A stretch of 64,000 nucleotides of DNA from Citreicella sp. C3M06 (GTDB taxonomy: Bacteria; Pseudomonadota; Alphaproteobacteria; Rhodobacterales; Rhodobacteraceae), in the NCBI RefSeq assembly GCF_018860705.1, contig NZ_JAHKQA010000072.1:310001-374000 (forward strand), given 5' to 3'. A model generated the notes under the pieces. The model did no database searches, was not told the DNA's origin, and saw only the letters and a list, made by a program, of their open reading frames with translations. The position numbers were made by a program, and so were the translations under genes. Positions 28,377 to 38,177 of the stretch are shown one piece after another (the stretch's first letter is position 1; each line of letters opens with the position of its first letter).

Positions 28377-28997
28377 CTAGCCGAGCGACGTGACCCAGAG
28401 AATGGTTGCGTCCTCGGCACTGAGCGACACGACATTGTGCCCCATGCTTGCGTCGTAATAGGCGCTGTCGCCGCGGCGCATTTCGACGGGTTCGTAGAAC
28501 TCGGTGTAAAGCCGGATGATGCCGGTCAGCACCAGCAGGAATTCCTCGCCATCGTGGCGCACCCAGCCGTCGAATTCATCCATGCTGCGAGCCCGCACGC
28601 GGGCGCGATAGGGCAGCATCTTCTTTTTGGTCAGGGTCTCCGCCAGCAATTCATGCTCGTAGGTGACGGTGGCCTGATGCAGCCCCTCACCGTCGCGAGT
28701 GTGGACCATCCGCCCCGACACCTGATCCTTGCGCGGCGGCGAGAACAGTTGCGGCACACCGATGCCAAGCCCCACCGCCAGCTTCTTGAGCGCATCATAG
28801 GTGGGCGACATCTGCCCATTCTCGATCTTGGACAGGGTCGAGCGGGCCAGCCCCGCCTGTCGCGCCGCCTGTTCCAGCGTCCAGTCGCGTTCCTTGCGCA
28901 GCTCGCGCACCCGCGCACCAAGATCGAGAGGCTCGGCCACGGTGTCTTCGCCGGTCTCGCGGGCAAGGCGGATGAGGGTCTTTGGATCGCGTGTCAT
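28377..28997 (-). CDS. XRE-family regulator with C-terminal cupin domain
   Basis: 206 residues. HTH_3 domain about 27-82 (RVRELRKERDWTLEQAARQA, LARSTLSKIENGQMSPT) followed by a small cupin barrel about 130-200 (GEEFLLVLTGIIRLYTEFYE, GDSAYYDASMGHNVVS). The cupin half usually binds the effector. Divergent from the acyl-CoA synthetase, with about 64 bp between the starts, so it probably regulates that gene. Confidence 0.9.
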   Translation of the reverse strand: MTRDPKTLIRLARETGEDTVAEPLDLGARVRELRKERDWTLEQAARQAGLARSTLSKIENGQMSPTYDALKKLAVGLGIGVPQLFSPPRKDQVSGRMVHTRDGEGLHQATVTYEHELLAETLTKKKMLPYRARVRARSMDEFDGWVRHDGEEFLLVLTGIIRLYTEFYEPVEMRRGDSAYYDASMGHNVVSLSAEDATILWVTSLG

Positions 28998-29061
28998 GGC
29001 ATTGCTATAGGGCCGCGCCGTTTTGCTTGCAACGCTGCTGCGCGAGGCCTACCCCAAGACC

Positions 29062-30567
29062 ATGGTTTCGATCTTTGATGACGGCGCCTTTGCGCCCTGT
29101 CCCGCGCCCTTCAATCTTGCCGCCCATGTGCTGCGCGCCGGAGAGGCGTGTCCGGACAAGATCGCGCTAAGCGTGGTCACGCCCACCGGGGCGCAAAGCT
29201 GGTCTTATGCCCGGCTGGTCGCGGCGGTCCGCGGCACCGCCAGCGGGCTGCTGCGGGCCGGTGTGCAGCCCGGAGACATCGTGCTGATGCGGCTGGGTAA
29301 CACCGTCGACTTCCCGATCGCCTATCTTGGTGCCCTCGCCGCTGGTATCGTGCCGGTGCCAACCTCGTCGCAGCTGACCGCGCGCGAGGTTGCGCCGATG
29401 CTCGCGACCCTGAAACCGGCAGCGATCCTGCGCGGTACCGGCATCGCCTGCCCGGAAACGTCCCTGCCGGTGCTTGGACCCGAAATCTATGAGCCTTGGC
29501 ACGATCTGCCCCCCGCCGACTACGACATGGGCGATCCAGACCGGCTGGCCTATGTCATCTACACCTCGGGCACCTCGGGCGTGCCGCGCGCCGTGGGCCA
29601 TGCGCATCGCGCCATCTGGGCGCGGCAGATGATGATGGATGGCTGGTACGGCCTGCGCTCTTGCGACCGGCTGCTGCATGCGGGCGCCTTCAACTGGACC
29701 TATACACTGGGCACCGGCCTGATGGATCCCTGGACGCGGGGCGCCACCGCGCTGATCCCCGCCGCCGGGAGTGACCCCGCGCAACTGGCGCTGCTGCTGA
29801 ACCGCCATGATGCGACGATCTTTGCCGCTGCACCAGGGGTTTACCGGCAGATGTTGAAGTACCCGATGCCAGCACTTCCAAGGCTGCGGCACGGGCTGTC
29901 TGCTGGGGAAAAGCTGGCCCAGCCGATCCGCGATCACTGGCGCGAGGCAACCGGAACCGAGATCTTTGAAGCCTACGGCATGTCGGAATGCTCGACCCCG
30001 ATTTCCGGAGCGCCGGGGCGCGGCGCCCCCGAGGGCACGCTGGGGCGCCCGCAGCCCGGTCGGCGCGTCGCCATTCTGGGCGAGGATAATGCACCGGTGC
30101 CCTTTGGCACCCCCGGCAGCATCGCGATCCATCGCAGCGATCCCGGCCTGATGCTGGGCTATCTCGGGGCGCCCGAAGAGACGGCGGCGAAATACGCCGG
30201 CGAGTGGTTTCTCAGCGGCGATACCGGCGCCATGGCCAAGGACGGCGCGATCACCTACCTTGGGCGCGGCGATGACATGATGAACGCGGGCGGCTATCGC
30301 GTCTCGCCGCTGGAGGTCGAGGCGACGCTGGCGGGCCTTCCCGGTCTGAGCGAGATCGGTGTGACCGATATCGAGATCAAGCCCGGCGTCTTTGTCATCG
30401 CCGCTTTTTATGTTGCAGCCGCCCCCTTGGACGAGGCGCTGCGTGCCCGCGCTGCCGAGCGTCTTGCCCGTTACAAGCAGCCGCGCGCCTTTGTCCGCGT
30501 CGATGCCATGCCGCGCAACCCGAATGGCAAGCTGATCCGCAAGGCCCTGAAGGATCACGCGCTCTAG
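29062..30567 (+). CDS. AMP-dependent acyl-CoA synthetase/ligase
   Basis: 501 residues, ANL superfamily: activates a carboxylic acid to acyl-AMP and then acyl-CoA. Core motifs are YTSGTSGVPRAVGHAH (P-loop, about 164-179), EAYGMSECS, GEWFLSGDTGAM, GRGDDMMNAGGYRVSPLEVE (hinge), and the C-terminal catalytic Lys in NPNGKLIRKALK. The architecture resembles benzoate-CoA-ligase or medium-chain enzymes; the substrate is unknown. The ATG at 29062 is preferred to an in-frame TTG at 29023. Likely controlled by the divergent XRE-cupin regulator. Confidence 0.9.
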   Translation: MVSIFDDGAFAPCPAPFNLAAHVLRAGEACPDKIALSVVTPTGAQSWSYARLVAAVRGTASGLLRAGVQPGDIVLMRLGNTVDFPIAYLGALAAGIVPVPTSSQLTAREVAPMLATLKPAAILRGTGIACPETSLPVLGPEIYEPWHDLPPADYDMGDPDRLAYVIYTSGTSGVPRAVGHAHRAIWARQMMMDGWYGLRSCDRLLHAGAFNWTYTLGTGLMDPWTRGATALIPAAGSDPAQLALLLNRHDATIFAAAPGVYRQMLKYPMPALPRLRHGLSAGEKLAQPIRDHWREATGTEIFEAYGMSECSTPISGAPGRGAPEGTLGRPQPGRRVAILGEDNAPVPFGTPGSIAIHRSDPGLMLGYLGAPEETAAKYAGEWFLSGDTGAMAKDGAITYLGRGDDMMNAGGYRVSPLEVEATLAGLPGLSEIGVTDIEIKPGVFVIAAFYVAAAPLDEALRARAAERLARYKQPRAFVRVDAMPRNPNGKLIRKALKDHAL

Positions 30568-30757
30568 GCGTTTCAGGGTTGATCGACACGATCCGCGCCG
30601 CATTCCGGCAAACCGGACAAACAGGTACAGCAGATCAGGCAAGGGCAACGCAGGCTGGAACAGCTGCGCCACCCCTTTGCGCCGAAGCTGGACAGGTGCA
30701 GGGCCGTCGGCCTAAGCTTCCCTTACGGAAGCCATCAGCCCAGCGGAGACCAGCGCC

Positions 30758-31102
30758 ATGACGTTTCTTGCCGCAACCCTTGCCTTCGGGCTGTGCGCCA
30801 CCGGCGCGCTTGCTCAGGGCTGTCACGAGATCAAGTTCTCCAGAGGCGCCTCGTCGGGCGAGGTCTCGGGCCGGGTGTCCGACAGCGCGCCCCTGTGTTT
30901 CAGCTTTGGCTCCGGGGCGGGCCAGACCGCGCGGGTGCAGCTGTTTGGCAGCCAGAATACCTGTTTCGCCATCGTCGGCGTGGCCGATTGCCGCGACGAT
31001 TACAGCTTTGTCACGCAGCGCCGCCCCTACCAGATCAACGTCTCTCCGCTGATGCGCAGCAACGGCTTCGAGGATTTCACCCTGCGCCTGACCATCAAGT
31101 GA
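30758..31102 (+). CDS. Small secreted protein with lysozyme-inhibitor-like pattern
   Basis: 114 residues: signal peptide (residues 1-19, MTFLAATLAFGLCATGALA) and a mature part of about 95 residues with four cysteines, likely two disulfides. The mature pattern IKFSRGASSGEVSGRV, then GAGQTARVQLFGS and a closing FTLRLTIK, resembles by eye the beta-sandwich of PliG-type periplasmic lysozyme inhibitors and related PPC folds. The resemblance is weak and unverified. Single-gene unit, convergent with nrdJ. Confidence 0.7.
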   Translation: MTFLAATLAFGLCATGALAQGCHEIKFSRGASSGEVSGRVSDSAPLCFSFGSGAGQTARVQLFGSQNTCFAIVGVADCRDDYSFVTQRRPYQINVSPLMRSNGFEDFTLRLTIK

Positions 31103-31130
31103 AAAAGGGGGCCCCCGAACGGGAGCCCCT
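31102..31130 (-). terminator. Terminator between the small secreted protein gene and nrdJ
   Basis: 10-bp stem GGGGCTCCCG / CGGGGGCCCC (31108-31129, one G-U pair), followed on the minus strand by five T. It lies about 135 bp after nrdJ and directly after the convergent gene, so it may serve both. Confidence 0.65.
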
Positions 31131-31263
31131 GAAGGTTCGCTGACAAGGCTTATGATTTACCGCCCGGACTGTTTTATGCCTGCTGCCTTGCCCGCGACAG
31201 GACGAGCGCACCCGTCCCGGAGGCAGACAGGGCGCAGTGCTGCACCCCGCCCTCGTGGTTCCG

Positions 31264-34200
31264 TCAGCTACAGCCCGAAGTCGAGCCGCAGGTGTTGCAC
31301 TTCATGCAGGTGCCGTTGCGCACCAGCGTGTAATTGCCGCATTCGCCGCAGGCCTCGCCCTCGTAGCCCTGCATCTTGGCCTTGACCCGCGCATCCATCG
31401 CAGTGGCCGAGGTGGTCCCGGTCAGCGTGGCGACGCTGCTTTGTGCGGATACCGCCATCGCACCGCCGGTGCCGGTCATCGTCGCCTGACCGCCCTGTAG
31501 CACCACCAGTTCCTGCGGCAAACGCTTGCGCAGATAGCCCGTCGAGGAGATTTGCTTGAGCATTTCAAGCGAGCGCGCCGCGGTGCCTTCGGACAGTTCC
31601 TTGACGTTGTTGACGCCCTCTTCCTCGCCGCGGCCCAGATCGTCGAAGGTCGCCCCGGAGGGTTTGACATGGGCAAGGTCAGTGCGATCCAGATAGCTCA
31701 CCGCCAGTTCGCGGAAGATGTAGTCAAGGATCGAGGTGGCGTTCTTGATGCTGTCATTGCCCTGCACCATGCCCGCCGGTTCGAACTTGGTGAAGGTGAA
31801 GGCGTCGACGAATTCCTCGAGCGGCACGCCATATTGCAGGCCGACCGACACGGCGATAGCGAAGTTGTTCATCATCGCACGGAAGCCTGCGCCTTCCTTG
31901 TGCATGTCGATGAAGATCTCGCCAAGCGCGCCGTCCTGATATTCGCCGGTGCGCAGATAGACCTTGTGCCCGCCGACAACCGCCTTTTGCGTATAGCCCT
32001 TGCGGCGCTCGGGCATCTTGGTGCGCCCGGCGCGGACCACTTCCTTGATGACCACCTTCTCGACGATCTTTTCGGCGATGACCTGCGCCTTTTCGTGCGG
32101 CGTGCCGGTTTCCAGAATTTCGAGCGCATCGTCATCGTCTTCGATCAGCGCCGAGGCCAGCGGCTGCGACAGTTTCGATCCGTCACGGTACAGGGCATTG
32201 GCCTTGACCCCGAGCGACCACGACAGCTCGTAAGCAGCCTGACAATCCGCGACCGTCGCCGAGTTGGGCATGTTGATGGTCTTGGAAATCGCGCCCGAGA
32301 TAAAGCTCTGCGCCGCCGCCATCATGTGGATGTGGCTTTCGACCGACAGGTAGCGCTTGCCCTTCTTGCCGCAGGCGTTGGCGCAGTCAAAGATGCCGAT
32401 ATGCTCGGGGCGCAAATGCGGCGCGCCTTCCAGCGTCATGGTGCCGCAAACGTGATCGTTGGCGGCGTCGATCTCGGCCTTGCTGTAGCCAAGATGGCGC
32501 AGCAGCTCGAAGCTGGCATCGTTGAGCTTTTCCGCCGGAACCTTCAGAACGTCGCGGCAGAATTCGGCCCCGAGCGTCCACTGGTTGAACACGAAGCGGA
32601 TGTCAAAGGCGGTGGCCAGCGAGGCTTCGATCTTTTCAATCTGCGTCTGGCCGAAGCCTCGGCTGCGCAGCGATGTGTGGTTGATGCCGGGCGCATTGCC
32701 GAGGCTGCCGTGACCGACAGCGTAGGACACGATCTCTTCGATCTGCGCCGAGCCATAGCCCAGCTTTTCAAGCGCGCCGGGAACCGAGCGGTTGATGATC
32801 TTGAAGTAACCGCCGCCCGCGAGCTTCTTGAATTTCACCAGCGCGAAATCGGGCTCGATGCCGGTGGTGTCGCAATCCATCACAAGGCCGATGGTGCCCG
32901 TGGGGGCGATCACCGACACCTGCGCGTTGCGATAGCCATGCGCCTCGCCAAGGCGCAGCGCCTCGTCCCAGCTGGTCTGGGCCAGCTCGACCAGCTTGTG
33001 ATCGGGGCAGTTGTCGATATCCAGCGGCACCGGCTTGACGGCGAGGCCCTCGTAACCCTCGCTTTGCCCGAAGGCGGCGGTGCGGTGGTTGCGGATGACG
33101 CGCAGCATGTGTTCTGCGTTACGCTCATGGCCCGGGAAAGCGCCCAGCTCTCCAGCGATCTCGGCAGAGGTGGCATAGGCGACGCCGGTCATGATCGCGC
33201 TCAGCGCGCCGGCAAGGGCGCGGCCCTCGTCGCTGTCATAGCCAAGGCCCATGTTCATCAGCAAGCCGCCGATATTGGCATAGCCAAGGCCCAGCGTGCG
33301 GAAATCATAGCTGCGCTGCGCGATTTCCTTCGACGGGAACTGCGCCATCAGCACCGAGATTTCCAGCGTCAGCGTCCAGAGCCGCGTCGCATGCATGTAG
33401 GTTTCGGCGTCAAAGCGCCCGTCCTGCAGGAAGGTCAGCAGGTTCATCGACGCAAGATTGCAGGCGGTATCGTCAAGGAACATGTATTCCGAGCACGGGT
33501 TGCTGCCGCGGATCGCGCCATCTTCGGGGCAGGTGTGCCAAGCGTTGACGGTATCATGGAACTGGATGCCCGGATCTGCGCAGGCCCAGGCCGCGTGGCC
33601 GATCTGTTCCCACAGCTCCTTGGCATCGACGGTCTTGGCAACCGAGCCATCGGTGCGGCGGATCAGCTCCCACGGCTGGCCCTTGCGGACCGCGTCGAGG
33701 AAGGCGTCGGTGACGCGGATCGAGTTATTGGAATTCTGGCCGGAAACCGAGGCGTAGGCTTCGCTATCCCAATCGGTGTCGTAGGTCGGAAATTCGATCG
33801 AGGCATAGCCCTGCCGCGCGTAATCCAGCACGCGCTTGATATAGGTCTCGGGGATCGACACCTTCTTGGCCTCGCGGATGGCCTTTTTCAGCCCGAGGTT
33901 GGCGTTGGCCTCATAGGCATCCGATTCCAGACCGTCCCAGTTGCGGATCGCGGCAAAGATACCGTTGAGCATCTGCTCGTGCATCTTGGACCCGGCGACA
34001 AGGCTGGCGACCTTCTGCTCTTCCTTGACCTTCCAGTTGATGAATTCCTCGATATCGGGGTGGTCGGCATCGCAGATCACCATCTTGGCGGCGCGGCGCG
34101 TGGTGCCGCCCGACTTGATCGAGCCCGCGGCGCGATCGCCGATCTTCAGAAAGCCCATCAGGCCCGACGACTTGCCGCCGCCCGACAGCGGCTCGTTCGC

Positions 34201-34899
34201 TGCGCGCAGGCTGGAGAAGTTGGTGCCGGTGCCCGAGCCATATTTGAACAGGCGCGCCTCGCGCACCCACAGATCCATGATGCCGCCCTCGTTGACCAGA
34301 TCGTCGCTGACGGACTGGATGAAGCAGGCGTGCGGCTGCGGGTGTTCATAGGCGGATTTGGATTTGGTCAGCTTGCCGGTCTTGTAGTCGACGTAGAAGT
34401 GCCCCTGCGACGGGCCGTCGATGCCATAGGCCCAATGCAGGCCGGTGTTGAACCACTGCGGCGAATTGGGCGCTGCGACCTGCGCCGCCAGCATGTGGCG
34501 CATTTCGTCGTAATAGGTGCGGGCGTCATCCTCGGAGCCGAAATAGCCGCCTTTCCAGCCCCAATAAGCCCAGGCCCCTGCCAGCCGGTCGAACACCTGC
34601 TTGGCCGAGGTTTCGCCGGTGCGCGGCGTGTCAGCATTGGCCGGGACGGAGCGCCACAGGAACTGCGGCACGCCCTTTTCCGCAACCTTTTTCAGGTCGG
34701 TGGGCACGCCAGCCTTGCGGAAATACTTCTGCGCGATGACGTCCGATGCGACCTGGCTCCAGTTTGCGGGAACCTCGAGCGTGTCGAGCTTGAAGACAGT
34801 GCTGCCATCCGGGTTGCGGATCTCCGAGCTCGTGGTGACGAACTCGATCCCTGCATAGGCGTCCTGACCTGCCCGGGTGTATTTTCTCTCGATCTTCAT
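31264..34899 (-). CDS. nrdJ: Adenosylcobalamin-dependent ribonucleoside-diphosphate reductase (class II)
   Basis: 1211 residues. Reduces ribonucleotides to deoxyribonucleotides with a B12-generated thiyl radical and is oxygen-tolerant without oxygen dependence. The large catalytic domain has [31 protein letters not shown] and a long C-terminal part with [20 protein letters not shown]. It ends in a zinc-ribbon-like tail with [10 protein letters not shown] and [13 protein letters not shown], found in the long alphaproteobacterial NrdJ. The ATG at 34899 gives the family start MKIERKYT; upstream open frame lacks similarity. Confidence 0.97.
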   Translation of the reverse strand: MKIERKYTRAGQDAYAGIEFVTTSSEIRNPDGSTVFKLDTLEVPANWSQVASDVIAQKYFRKAGVPTDLKKVAEKGVPQFLWRSVPANADTPRTGETSAKQVFDRLAGAWAYWGWKGGYFGSEDDARTYYDEMRHMLAAQVAAPNSPQWFNTGLHWAYGIDGPSQGHFYVDYKTGKLTKSKSAYEHPQPHACFIQSVSDDLVNEGGIMDLWVREARLFKYGSGTGTNFSSLRAANEPLSGGGKSSGLMGFLKIGDRAAGSIKSGGTTRRAAKMVICDADHPDIEEFINWKVKEEQKVASLVAGSKMHEQMLNGIFAAIRNWDGLESDAYEANANLGLKKAIREAKKVSIPETYIKRVLDYARQGYASIEFPTYDTDWDSEAYASVSGQNSNNSIRVTDAFLDAVRKGQPWELIRRTDGSVAKTVDAKELWEQIGHAAWACADPGIQFHDTVNAWHTCPEDGAIRGSNPCSEYMFLDDTACNLASMNLLTFLQDGRFDAETYMHATRLWTLTLEISVLMAQFPSKEIAQRSYDFRTLGLGYANIGGLLMNMGLGYDSDEGRALAGALSAIMTGVAYATSAEIAGELGAFPGHERNAEHMLRVIRNHRTAAFGQSEGYEGLAVKPVPLDIDNCPDHKLVELAQTSWDEALRLGEAHGYRNAQVSVIAPTGTIGLVMDCDTTGIEPDFALVKFKKLAGGGYFKIINRSVPGALEKLGYGSAQIEEIVSYAVGHGSLGNAPGINHTSLRSRGFGQTQIEKIEASLATAFDIRFVFNQWTLGAEFCRDVLKVPAEKLNDASFELLRHLGYSKAEIDAANDHVCGTMTLEGAPHLRPEHIGIFDCANACGKKGKRYLSVESHIHMMAAAQSFISGAISKTINMPNSATVADCQAAYELSWSLGVKANALYRDGSKLSQPLASALIEDDDDALEILETGTPHEKAQVIAEKIVEKVVIKEVVRAGRTKMPERRKGYTQKAVVGGHKVYLRTGEYQDGALGEIFIDMHKEGAGFRAMMNNFAIAVSVGLQYGVPLEEFVDAFTFTKFEPAGMVQGNDSIKNATSILDYIFRELAVSYLDRTDLAHVKPSGATFDDLGRGEEEGVNNVKELSEGTAARSLEMLKQISSTGYLRKRLPQELVVLQGGQATMTGTGGAMAVSAQSSVATLTGTTSATAMDARVKAKMQGYEGEACGECGNYTLVRNGTCMKCNTCGSTSGCS

Positions 34900-35043
34900 C
34901 GCTCTGCCTCTGCCTTCAGATATGCTCAAACCACCCCCGAAGCGCAGGAACACCCGACCAGCCGATGGCAGTTGCCCTGCCCTCGTCGCCGCCTCGCCGC
35001 GGTCTGTCACTGCTATGTCGTGTCGGTTTATCCCCGCCAAAGA

Positions 35044-35059
35044 CCACTACATCTTGTGT
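35044..35059. promoter_or_regulatory. Candidate NrdR box
   Basis: CCACTACATCTTGTGT matches the NrdR consensus pattern (acaCwAtATaTwGtgt) at most key positions. A second left half-site ACACAAACT starts at 35075, exactly 31 bp later, the usual three-turn spacing of tandem NrdR boxes; its right half is poor. About 145-160 bp before the nrdJ start. Confidence 0.55.
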
Positions 35060-35185
35060 CGCGACCTCGGGTCTACACAAACTGGCCTCAATCTAAGGTA
35101 ATGGTCAACGAATTTTTTGACCCTTTTTACATATATTTGGTATTGACCCAAAGCCGTGCCACTAGGGCTATGGGTTGCTCTTGCC

Positions 35186-35194
35186 TTATCCACA
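35186..35194 (+). promoter_or_regulatory. DnaA box 1
   Basis: TTATCCACA, a perfect match to the strong DnaA-box consensus, about 290 bp upstream of nrdJ. Confidence 0.6.
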
Positions 35195-35252
35195 TTTGCA
35201 CCCTGCGACGGGCTGGCCTGTTCCCTTGGGAAAACCTGCCGAGCGGCGTTGT

Positions 35253-35261
35253 TTATCCACA
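35253..35261 (+). promoter_or_regulatory. DnaA box 2
   Basis: A second perfect TTATCCACA in the same orientation, 67 bp from the first. Two exact copies within 76 bp are unlikely by chance in a GC-rich genome. Confidence 0.6.
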
Positions 35262-35424
35262 GCTGTTGAGAACTTGCCTGAAGATAACTCAGCGGATTGG
35301 CGTTTTTTCGCCCCGGCCCGGCCCATGCAGGCGGAGCACTGCCGCGTGATCAAAAAACCGGCAAAACCACGCGACTCGACGAGTCAGCGCGGCGGAACGG
35401 ATCAAGATGTGGTGCTGAGGAAGA

Positions 35425-35501
35425 TGGTCGGGGCGGCGAGATTCGAACTCACGGCCTTCTGTACCCAAAACAGACGCGCTACCAGGCTGCGCTACGCCCC
35501 G
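35425..35501 (-). tRNA. tRNA-Pro (anticodon TGG)
   Basis: 77 nt including an encoded CCA. The acceptor stem CGGGGCG pairs with CGCCCCG; the anticodon loop reads TTTGGGT after a CTGT stem, giving anticodon TGG. The T-arm GTTCGAATC and the D-arm AGCGCAGCCTGGTAGCGC are canonical. It stands alone between the DUF192 gene and the nrdJ control region, with no integrase nearby. Confidence 0.95.
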
Positions 35502-35553
35502 ACGGGCCTCGTTTACAGGCGAGGCATGGGATTGAAAAGAGCGAAAACGCGTC

Positions 35554-36024
35554 TTAGTCGCACGGCCAGACCGGATCGGCGATGGCCGGGTGTTGAATCT
35601 GGCTGCCGGGCGCAATGCCCATCTGCTTTGCCAGCCCCGCGTTGATCTCCAGAACGTAGCGCACCGGCGCTCCGCTGGGGATCGGGGTCTCGTCATGGGG
35701 CACCGCGTTGGAATGCACCCGCGTGACCCGACCACTTGCATCGGCAAAGATCATATCGAGCGGAATGAAGGTGTTCTTCATCCAAAAGGATACGGGCTGC
35801 TCGCGCTCGTAGGCAAACAGCATCCCCGTGGCGCTTGGCATCTTCTGAACGTACATCAGCCCCTGCGCGCGCTCGGCCGCATCATCCGCGACAGAGACGT
35901 GAAAACGCGCCGATCCCCAGTCGCCGCGCAACCAGAGCGTATCGTCGCGGCACTCGGCAGCGCTGACGGGTGAGGCCGCCAGCAGCGCGAGCAGCGTCAG
36001 GAAGTGGGGAGTGCGGCTTCCCAT
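35554..36024 (-). CDS. DUF192 domain-containing exported protein
   Basis: 156 residues with a signal peptide (residues 1 to about 22, MGSRTPHFLTLLALLAASPV) and the DUF192 fold: AERAQGLMYVQKMPSATGML, then FWMKNTFIPLDMIFAD and LEINAGLAKQMGI. DUF192 proteins are small beta-rich proteins found widely in bacteria and archaea without a firm function. The ATG at 36024 overlaps the 3' end of the cold-shock gene by 28 bp, so the two are co-transcribed. Confidence 0.9.
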   Translation of the reverse strand: MGSRTPHFLTLLALLAASPVSAAECRDDTLWLRGDWGSARFHVSVADDAAERAQGLMYVQKMPSATGMLFAYEREQPVSFWMKNTFIPLDMIFADASGRVTRVHSNAVPHDETPIPSGAPVRYVLEINAGLAKQMGIAPGSQIQHPAIADPVWPCD

Positions 36025-36539
36025 GCCCAAACCTCGGTTGCCATCAGGCCACGTTTGCCCGGAATTTTGCGAAGCGCCAGCGCCTCGCCAGCCTGAAGGT
36101 CGGCAAGGCCTGACCGGCGCAGCACTTCGATGTGAATGAAGATATCGTCGGAAGAGCCGAAAATATTAGCAAAGCCAAACCCCTTGGCCTTGTCGAACCA
36201 TTTCACCCGCGCCGGTTCCAGCGGAGCGGCCCGCATGATCTCGGGATCGATTCCCTCGAAGTCTGCAAGCGGCAATCCTTCCGGCACTTCCGGCGGCGAG
36301 ATCTTCAGGACCTCGATGGCCTGCACGCCCCTGTCGGTGCGCTGGACCGTGATTTCAATACAAGCACCGTCTGCGACGGAACTCTGCCCAAAGTTGCGTA
36401 AAACGTTCGCATGCAAAAGGATATCCGGCCCCCCTGCATCGGCAATAACGAAGCCGAATCCCTTAACTGGATCAAACCACTTCACTTTGCCGAGGACGTG
36501 CTGCGCCTCATCATAGTGCTGTTTCAACTGTGTTTCCAT
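35997..36539 (-). CDS. Protein with two cold-shock domains
   Basis: 180 residues with two CSDs. The first is at about 16-80 (GKVKWFDPVKGFGFVIADAG) and the second at about 109-173 (ARVKWFDKAKGFGFANIFGS). Both carry the RNP1-like KGFGF motif; RNP2-like DILLHANVL and DIFIHIEVL follow. Predicted single-stranded nucleic-acid binding, RNA chaperone type. Double-CSD proteins are typical of alphaproteobacteria. The ATG at 36539 is used; a GTG 15 codons upstream adds only low-complexity residues. Confidence 0.92.
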   Translation of the reverse strand: METQLKQHYDEAQHVLGKVKWFDPVKGFGFVIADAGGPDILLHANVLRNFGQSSVADGACIEITVQRTDRGVQAIEVLKISPPEVPEGLPLADFEGIDPEIMRAAPLEPARVKWFDKAKGFGFANIFGSSDDIFIHIEVLRRSGLADLQAGEALALRKIPGKRGLMATEVWAWEAALPTS

Positions 36540-36648
36540 TGTTCTTGTTCGCGTATCCCCGCCCCCTCTTGCGATACTGTGCACATGGAATGCAAGGGAT
36601 GTATGGAACAGTTTTTTATAGTGTCCCCTGCGTCAACTTAGTATCAGC

Positions 36649-37254
36649 CTAAGGATTAAGCCGTTTTACTGACCAAGGGTCAGATATCGTCTGGCGCCGC
36701 CAGCAAAACCGGTCATGCAACCGGAAGGCGCCATCGGCCCAGAACTCAATTTCAATCGGAGCGATCCTGAATCCCCCCCAGAAAGGCGGGCGGGCAGGCA
36801 TCGGGCCATGGCTCGCCGTCACTTTTGCCACCTCTGCCATCAGGGCCGCGCGCGAGGCCAAAGGCTGGCTTTGCTGCGAGGCCCATGCCCCGAGTCGCGA
36901 CTTCAGCGAGCGCGAGTCATAATAGGCATCCGCTTGCGGCCCGTCTTCGCGGGTGACCGTGCCGCGCACCCGGATCTGTCGGCGCAGCGATTTCCAATGC
37001 ATGACAAAGGCGGCCTTGCCGCCCTGTTCAATTTCTTGTGCCTTGGCGCTGGTGTAATTGGTGTAGAACACAAAGGCCGCGTCCTCGATATCCTTGAGCA
37101 GCACCATGCGGGCGTTGGGCATTCCCTGCGCATCGACGGTCGACAGGGCGATGGCGTTTGGATCATTCGGCTCGCTCGCTTCGGCCTCGGCCAGCCAGCT
37201 GCGGGCAATGGCAAAGGGGTCGTCCCCCGCGAATATTCCGGTGCGGTCAGACAT
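36649..37254 (-). CDS. pdxH: Pyridoxamine 5'-phosphate oxidase
   Basis: FMN enzyme that oxidises pyridoxine/pyridoxamine phosphate to pyridoxal phosphate. 201 residues, with [20 protein letters not shown] (about 40-59), [26 protein letters not shown] and the typical C-terminus [12 protein letters not shown] precedes the ATG ATG pair at 37257/37254; the second gives [13 protein letters not shown], the usual start. Divergent from fabI with 105 bp between the starts. Confidence 0.94.
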   Translation of the reverse strand: MSDRTGIFAGDDPFAIARSWLAEAEASEPNDPNAIALSTVDAQGMPNARMVLLKDIEDAAFVFYTNYTSAKAQEIEQGGKAAFVMHWKSLRRQIRVRGTVTREDGPQADAYYDSRSLKSRLGAWASQQSQPLASRAALMAEVAKVTASHGPMPARPPFWGGFRIAPIEIEFWADGAFRLHDRFCWRRQTISDPWSVKRLNP

Positions 37255-37359
37255 CATGATCTCCATTGCTGTGGGGCGCCAACAGTCCCGGCCCTTGAAG
37301 CCCTGCCGGGCTTTGTCTAAAGGGATCGGAAACATAGCAATGCCGGTTGGGGAATGGGA

Positions 37360-38166
37360 ATGTCAAACACTCTGATGGCGGGCAAGCGCGGCCTGATCAT
37401 GGGCCTCGCAAACGACAAGTCGATCGCATGGGGCATCGCCAAGGCGCTGAGCGCCGCTGGCGCCGAGCTGGCCTTTTCCTATCAGGGGGACGCGCTGAAA
37501 AAGCGGGTCGGCCCGCTGGCCGCGCAACTGGGATCGGATTTCGTGCTGCCCTGTGACGTAGGCGACGAGGCGTCGATCGACGCGCTGTTCGACGGAATCA
37601 AACAGCGCTGGGACAACATCGATTTCATCGTCCACGCCATCGGCTTTTCCGACAAGAACGAGCTGCGCGGGCGCTATGTCGACACCAGCCGCGACAATTT
37701 CACGCTGACCATGGATATCTCGGTCTACAGCTTCACCGCCGTGATGCAGCGTGCCGAGAAGATGATGACCAAGGGTGGCTCGGCGATCACGCTGACCTAT
37801 TACGGCGCCGAGCGCATCATGCCCCATTACAACGTCATGGGCGTTGCCAAGGCCGCGCTGGAAGCCTCGGTGCGCTATCTGGCCGAGGATCTGGGCAAGG
37901 ACGGTATCCGCGTCAACGCCATCTCTGCCGGACCGATCAAGACGTTGGCCGCCAGCGGCATCGGTGATTTCCGCTATATCCTGAACTGGAACGCCTACAA
38001 CTCGCCGCTGCGGCGCAACGTGACCATCGACGATGTCGGCGGCTCGGCGCTGTACCTGCTGTCCGATCTCGGCAGCGGTGTGACGGGCGAGACTCACCAC
38101 GTCGATGCAGGGTATCACGTGGTCGGAATGAAGGCGGTGGACGCGCCGGACATCACCAAAGCCTGA
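37360..38166 (+). CDS. fabI: Enoyl-[acyl-carrier-protein] reductase (NADH)
   Basis: Last reduction of fatty-acid elongation. 268 residues of SDR fold, with atypical nucleotide loop [16 protein letters not shown] (about 15-30), [12 protein letters not shown], active-site Tyr/Lys segment [19 protein letters not shown] and C-terminal [21 protein letters not shown] sits correctly before the ATG at 37360; the ATG at 37354 lies too close to it. Confidence 0.96.
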   Translation: MSNTLMAGKRGLIMGLANDKSIAWGIAKALSAAGAELAFSYQGDALKKRVGPLAAQLGSDFVLPCDVGDEASIDALFDGIKQRWDNIDFIVHAIGFSDKNELRGRYVDTSRDNFTLTMDISVYSFTAVMQRAEKMMTKGGSAITLTYYGAERIMPHYNVMGVAKAALEASVRYLAEDLGKDGIRVNAISAGPIKTLAASGIGDFRYILNWNAYNSPLRRNVTIDDVGGSALYLLSDLGSGVTGETHHVDAGYHVVGMKAVDAPDITKA

Positions 38167-38177
38167 GGAGACACGCC

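Larger units (their letters stand above)
34900..35424. promoter_or_regulatory. Long control region upstream of nrdJ
   Basis: 525 bp without a gene. From nrdJ outward it holds a candidate NrdR box (35044-35059) with a half-site 31 bp away, an AT-rich tract (about 35095-35150, with T and A runs), and two perfect DnaA boxes (35186-35194 and 35253-35261). Together this suggests control tied to dNTP demand and replication. Confidence 0.6.

Noticed and set aside
31552-35349. A 1265-codon plus-strand open frame opposite nrdJ
   Set aside because: It is the antisense shadow of nrdJ, common in GC-rich DNA with C/G third positions; the protein is low in family resemblance and has no ribosome binding site.
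34900-35424. Chromosomal replication origin
   Set aside because: Only two DnaA boxes are visible, and neither dnaA nor the usual alphaproteobacterial origin neighbours are present; promoter control of nrdJ is simpler.
35425-35501. tRNA-Pro as a genomic-island attachment site
   Set aside because: No integrase, no direct repeat of the tRNA 3' end and ordinary genes on both sides.
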